This document shows, one piece after another, positions 4,955 to 8,487 of a stretch of DNA of 8,487 bases. The translations under genes and the position numbers were made by a program. The notes under the pieces were generated by a model. That model made no database searches and was not told where the DNA came from. It saw nothing but the letters and a program-made list of their open reading frames with translations. Within the stretch, counting starts at the first letter, position 1; each line of letters begins with the position of its first letter. Source of the stretch: UBA7239 sp035430165 (GTDB lineage Bacteria > Pseudomonadota > Gammaproteobacteria > Pseudomonadales > UBA7239); assembly GCA_035430165.1 (NCBI GenBank), contig DAOMGE010000067.1:1-8487 (forward strand), read 5' to 3'.

Positions 4955-7681
4955 ATGAACGACAATACTGAGCGCCCGAACCCTGATGAACTGCTTGCCC
5001 GTGTCCAGAAACAGGAAAATACGGCAAGCAAGGGTCGGCTGAAAATTTATTTCGGTTCGTCAGCGGGGGTGGGCAAAACGTTTGCGATGCTCAATGCTGC
5101 CCACCGCGCACAGCAGGAAGGTCTCGATGTGGTGGTGGGTGTCATCGAAACCCACGGGCGCAAGGAAACCGAAGCGTTGACAGCAGGGTTGGATCATTTA
5201 CCCCTGCGACAGATGAATTACCGCGGTCGTGAATTTACTGAATTTGATCTTGATGCCGCACTTGCACGTCGACCGGCCCTGTTGCTGGTAGATGAACTGG
5301 CACACTCGAACATTGAAGGCTCCCGTCATCCGAAGCGCTGGCAAGATGTCGAAGAACTGCTTACTGCCGGCATTGATGTGTGGACAACACTGAATGTCCA
5401 GCATCTGGAAAGCCTGAACGATGTCGTCGGTGGTATCACCGGCGTACTTGTCTCTGAAACACTTCCCGATCGCATTTTTGACGAAGCCGATGAAGTGGTG
5501 CTGGTGGATCTGCCTGCAGATGAATTACTGCTGCGACTGAAAGCGGGCAAAGTGTACATGCCGCAACAGGCAGAGCACGCAGCCAGCAGTTTTTTCCGCA
5601 AGGGTAACCTGATGGCCTTGCGCGAAATTGCATTGCGGCGCACCGCCGATCGTGTCGAAGACGATGTGCTTAATTACCGCGTTGAACAATCCATCAACCG
5701 TATCTGGAAAACTGATAATGCCATTCTCGCGTGTATAGGCAGCAGCACCGGTGCGGAGCATGTGGTACGCAGCGCCGCACAGCTGGCGCGCCAGATCAAC
5801 ACCAGCTGGCATGCTGTATACGTGGAAACACCGGCACGCCAGCAAATTGCCGCAAACCAGCGTGAAATTATTCTCAACGTGCTGAAATTGGCAGAGCAGC
5901 TGCAAGCACAAACAGCAGTTCTCACAGGCGACAACATTGCACGCGCACTGGTGCGCTACGCACGCCAGCACAATCTGTCATGCATTGTGATCGGTCACGA
6001 TACGCAACGGCGTAGCTGGCCATGGCAACACCGTGTCGGCGACGATATTGCAGAACTGGCGCCTGATCTTGATCTGATGCAGATTGGAAAACCTGAAAAA
6101 AACATTTCGAAACGCAGCAAGATCTCTCCTGCTGAAGATACATCGCAACCACAGGATTTCCAGCGCTATATCTGGAGTGGCGCGTTATGCCTGCTGACAG
6201 CATTGGTCGCCACGCCACTGCTTCAGGTTTTCGATCTCGCCAACATTGTCATGTTATTTCTACTTACTGTGATGTTGATAGCAGTCAGGTTTGGTCGAGG
6301 CCCTTCCGTATTTGCTGCCGTACTCAATGTTGCCTTGTTTGATTTTTTCTTTGTTCCGCCACGTTTCACGTTTGCTGTCAGCGATGTGCAATACCTGTTC
6401 ACGTTTTTTATCATGCTGACGGTTGGCCTTATTACTGGACAACTCACCTCCAAACTGCGTTTCCAGGCGCGTATTGCTTCCTTGCGTGAGGAGCGTTCAC
6501 AAATGCTGTTTGAATTTGCGCGCGATCTCTCCGGGGCATTGCAGGTTGAACAGGTGGTCGAGACCAGTATTGCAACCGTGCAGCGCGCATTCGGCGGGCA
6601 AGCTGCCCTGGTGTTACCGGATCTGGATGAACGCTTGCAAGCACCGCAACCGCAGGGTCAGTGTGAGGATATTGATCAGGGCATTGCACAATGGGCCTTC
6701 GATAAAAACGAACAGGCCGGTTTTGCTACTGACACACTGCCGTCAAGCGAGTACCGCTACATTCCATTGCGGGCGCCGGTGCGTATACGTGGCATTCTGG
6801 CTATCAAACCTAACAACAAACGCTGGTTGATGATTCCCGAACAGCAGCGTCAGCTGGAAACGCTGGCCAGCCTGATTGCCATGGCACTGGAGCGGGTGCA
6901 TTTTGTCGATATCTCGCAAGATATGCTGGTGCGTATGGAATCAGAGCGCTTGCGCAATTCCTTACTTGCCGCCATCTCCCATGATTTGCGCACGCCCCTG
7001 ACTGCACTCACAGGTTTTGCCGAATCACTGAGTTTGTCCAGAAACCTGGCGCCGGAAAAGCAACAGGAAATTGTGCAGGCCATACGGGAATCTGCCACGC
7101 GCATGCACACACTGGTCAATAACCTGCTTGATATGGCGCGCATCCAGAGCGGTGAAATCCGCTTGAAAAAAGACTGGTATTCGCTGGAGGAAATAGTGGG
7201 TAGTGCCATTCGATCGCTGGAGCCGTTGCTGGCGTCACACCGGATTATCACGCACATTCCTGCCGATTTGCCGCTGGTGGAAATGGATGCAGTGTTGATT
7301 GAGCGTGTGTTGGCTAATCTGTTGGAGAATGCCGCAAAATACACGCCAACCGGAACAGCTGTGACAGTTTCCGCGCTGATTGACCAGAAAAAACTGATCG
7401 TATCGGTGTCTGATAACGGGCCGGGATTTCCCCCTGTTCTGGATAATAACCTGTTTGATAAATTCACACGCGGTGAAAGCGAATCAGCAACAAGCGGTGC
7501 AGGGCTGGGATTGGCAATTTGCAAGGCCATTGTTGAAGCGCATCACGGCAAGATCAGTGCGCATAACCATAATGATGTTGACGGAAAAAACAGAGGAGCA
7601 GCATTCGTGTTTGAATTGCCGTGGACTCAGCCGCCAGTGCTGGAGCCTGACGACAGTGATGTTCGCGAGCAGGAGAGTTGA
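4955..7681 (+). CDS. kdpD: KdpD, membrane sensor histidine kinase for K+ limitation
   Basis: KdpD autophosphorylates under K+ limitation or salt stress and passes the phosphate to KdpE; it also dephosphorylates KdpE. The 908 residues (E. coli 894) have the full domain order. The N-terminal KdpD domain has a Walker A GSSAGVGKT (34-42), LLLVDELAHSN with Asp113-Glu114, and the signature HPKRWQD from His125. A universal-stress-protein-like domain follows (about 250-370). Four closely spaced membrane helices (about 406-495) come next, then a GAF-like domain (about 520-650). The kinase core has the phospho-acceptor in SHDLRTP (His676), N box NLLENAAKY (Asn788, Asn792), G1 box DNGPG (820-824), F box FDKF and G2 box GAGLGLA (848-854). 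The ATG lacks a well-placed Shine-Dalgarno sequence, but the N-terminus (MNDNTERPNPDELL) aligns with E. coli KdpD, so the start is sound. Confidence 0.98.
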   Translation: MNDNTERPNPDELLARVQKQENTASKGRLKIYFGSSAGVGKTFAMLNAAHRAQQEGLDVVVGVIETHGRKETEALTAGLDHLPLRQMNYRGREFTEFDLDAALARRPALLLVDELAHSNIEGSRHPKRWQDVEELLTAGIDVWTTLNVQHLESLNDVVGGITGVLVSETLPDRIFDEADEVVLVDLPADELLLRLKAGKVYMPQQAEHAASSFFRKGNLMALREIALRRTADRVEDDVLNYRVEQSINRIWKTDNAILACIGSSTGAEHVVRSAAQLARQINTSWHAVYVETPARQQIAANQREIILNVLKLAEQLQAQTAVLTGDNIARALVRYARQHNLSCIVIGHDTQRRSWPWQHRVGDDIAELAPDLDLMQIGKPEKNISKRSKISPAEDTSQPQDFQRYIWSGALCLLTALVATPLLQVFDLANIVMLFLLTVMLIAVRFGRGPSVFAAVLNVALFDFFFVPPRFTFAVSDVQYLFTFFIMLTVGLITGQLTSKLRFQARIASLREERSQMLFEFARDLSGALQVEQVVETSIATVQRAFGGQAALVLPDLDERLQAPQPQGQCEDIDQGIAQWAFDKNEQAGFATDTLPSSEYRYIPLRAPVRIRGILAIKPNNKRWLMIPEQQRQLETLASLIAMALERVHFVDISQDMLVRMESERLRNSLLAAISHDLRTPLTALTGFAESLSLSRNLAPEKQQEIVQAIRESATRMHTLVNNLLDMARIQSGEIRLKKDWYSLEEIVGSAIRSLEPLLASHRIITHIPADLPLVEMDAVLIERVLANLLENAAKYTPTGTAVTVSALIDQKKLIVSVSDNGPGFPPVLDNNLFDKFTRGESESATSGAGLGLAICKAIVEAHHGKISAHNHNDVDGKNRGAAFVFELPWTQPPVLEPDDSDVREQES
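7671..7676 (+). promoter_or_regulatory. kdpE ribosome binding site inside the kdpD 3' end
   Basis: AGGAGA at 7671-7676 lies within the last codons of kdpD. It is 5 bases (counting from AGGAG) before ATG 7681 and 8 bases before ATG 7684. The TTG at 7678 is too close to be the start. Confidence 0.65.
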
Positions 7682-8373
7682 TGATGTCCAGTAATGTTTT
7701 GAACATTCTTGTTATCGAAGACGATGCGCAAATTCGACACTTTATCTGTTCCACACTCAATGCTGAATCCTGGAGAGTTTTTGAAGCTGGTACGTTGAAG
7801 CAGGGGCTGGTGGAAGCGGGTACCAGGAAACCGGATCTGGTGATCCTTGATCTCGGTCTGCCTGACGGCAATGGTATCGACTTCATTCGCGAATTTCGTT
7901 GCTGGTCACCCGCACCGGTGATTGTATTGTCGGCTCGCACGGAAGAACACGACAAGGTTGCCGCGTTGGATGCGGGCGCAGATGATTACTTGACCAAACC
8001 GTTTGGCGTTGCAGAATTACTGGCACGTATTCGCGCCAATCTGCGACGCCAGCTGGCGCTACAAGAAAACACACCACTATTCTGCTTCGGTGATATTTGT
8101 GTTGACCAGGGTAAACGTATTGTTACCAAAGCAGGTAACGAGGTTCACTTGACGCCGATTGAATACCGTTTGCTGATATTGCTGATTGCCAATGTCGGCC
8201 GGGTAATGACCCAGCGGCAATTGCTCCAGGAGGTATGGGGGCCAAAGCATACCGAGCGCAGTCACTATCTGCGTATCTACATGGGACATTTGCGCCAGAA
8301 ACTGGAAGACGAGCCTGCACAGCCCAAGCATATACTCACAGAAACGGCAGTTGGTTACCGGTTGGTACCCTGA
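7681..8373 (+). CDS. kdpE: KdpE, OmpR/PhoB-family response regulator of the kdp operon
   Basis: Phosphorylated by KdpD, KdpE activates kdpFABC transcription. From the ATG at 7681 it has 230 residues (E. coli 225). The receiver domain (about 8-120) shows the acidic pair Asp14-Asp15, phospho-acceptor Asp57 in LDLGLPDGNG, Ser84 in VLSAR and Lys106 in LTKPFG. The winged-helix domain (about 130-230) has LTPIEYRLL, RQLLQEVWG, the recognition helix region RSHYLRIYMGHLRQKLE and the final hairpin GYRLV. The recognition helix closely resembles that of E. coli, which fits the TTTACA repeats upstream of kdpF. Its ATG shares the A at 7681 with the kdpD TGA (a TGATG junction), so kdpD and kdpE are probably translationally coupled. 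A second ATG at 7684 is equally well spaced from the Shine-Dalgarno sequence and could be the true start. Confidence 0.97.
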   Translation: MMSSNVLNILVIEDDAQIRHFICSTLNAESWRVFEAGTLKQGLVEAGTRKPDLVILDLGLPDGNGIDFIREFRCWSPAPVIVLSARTEEHDKVAALDAGADDYLTKPFGVAELLARIRANLRRQLALQENTPLFCFGDICVDQGKRIVTKAGNEVHLTPIEYRLLILLIANVGRVMTQRQLLQEVWGPKHTERSHYLRIYMGHLRQKLEDEPAQPKHILTETAVGYRLVP

Positions 8374-8404
8374 ATCGTACAACATCACACATAACCAATC
8401 TCCT

Positions 8405-8423
8405 GCGCGCCAATCCGGTGCGC
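8405..8423 (+). terminator. GC-rich hairpin after kdpE, possible weak terminator
   Basis: GCGCGCC (8405-8411) can pair with GGTGCGC (8417-8423) around the loop AATCC, giving seven pairs including one G-U. It begins 32 bases after the kdpE stop. It is followed by GTTGTGCC, not a run of T, so it does not meet the usual description of an intrinsic terminator. It may protect the 3' end or be incidental. I see no gene in 8374-8487. Confidence 0.3.
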
Positions 8424-8487
8424 GTTGTGCCAGATTTGCCTCGCATCCGTGCATGAGTGGTGCATGTCTCGCTGAAAACCCCGTGAA

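Noticed and set aside
5730..5835. Possible cyclic-di-AMP binding motif in the KdpD stress-protein domain
   Set aside because: Gram-positive KdpD proteins carry an S-x-S motif followed about 20 residues on by FTAxY. Here the strand reads CIGSSTG and later WHAVY, closer to the E. coli form, so the ligand motif is not met.
6850..7530. Open frame of 226 codons on the minus strand
   Set aside because: It is antisense to the kinase core of kdpD, whose motifs are all intact, and has low-complexity shadow-like composition.
8077..8487. Minus-strand frame open from the right edge across the kdpE end
   Set aside because: The translation has no family resemblance and its greater part is antisense to the KdpE DNA-binding domain; a convergent gene entering the window cannot be supported.
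8454..8487. ATG at 8454 open to the right edge as the start of a downstream gene
   Set aside because: Only 11 codons are visible, there is no Shine-Dalgarno sequence, and the residues are not recognisable.

Overview
The window holds a complete high-affinity potassium uptake locus, kdpFABC followed by its sensor-regulator pair kdpDE. All six genes are on the + strand in canonical order, tightly packed from 297 to 8373. The gene content, protein lengths and motifs are typical of Gram-negative Proteobacteria. KdpD, KdpB and KdpE resemble the Escherichia coli proteins closely. KdpA carries an extra loop that I recall mainly from beta- and some gammaproteobacterial homologues. I therefore infer a beta- or gammaproteobacterium with moderate GC, and cannot fix the genus from sequence alone.

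Layout. Positions 1-112 (minus strand) are the first 37 codons of a divergent gene running off the left edge; its N-terminus looks like a class I glutamine amidotransferase. Positions 113-296 are the shared divergent control region. It holds two TTTACA hexamers exactly 11 bp apart plus a third TTTACA further down, a candidate KdpE operator, then an extended -10-like element and a strong Shine-Dalgarno sequence. kdpF (297-389, only 30 residues) overlaps kdpA (386-2191) by four bases. kdpB (2222-4288), kdpC (4299-4931) and kdpD (4955-7681) follow with gaps of 30, 10 and 23 bp. kdpE (7681-8373) overlaps the kdpD stop codon by one base. Positions 8374-8487 hold a GC-rich hairpin but no recognisable gene and no classical terminator.

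How the genes work together. KdpA is the K+-selecting channel-like subunit, KdpB the P-type ATPase that energises it, KdpC an accessory periplasmic subunit and KdpF a one-helix stabiliser; all act in the inner membrane. KdpD senses K+ limitation or ionic stress and phosphorylates KdpE, which is expected to bind the TTTACA repeats upstream of kdpF and switch on the operon. All catalytic and selectivity motifs that I checked are intact, so the system should be functional.

I found no previously undescribed system. The points most worth a second look are the spacing of the three putative KdpE half-sites, the KdpA loop insertion with its internal repeat, the truncated divergent amidotransferase gene, and the poor ribosome binding site of kdpD.
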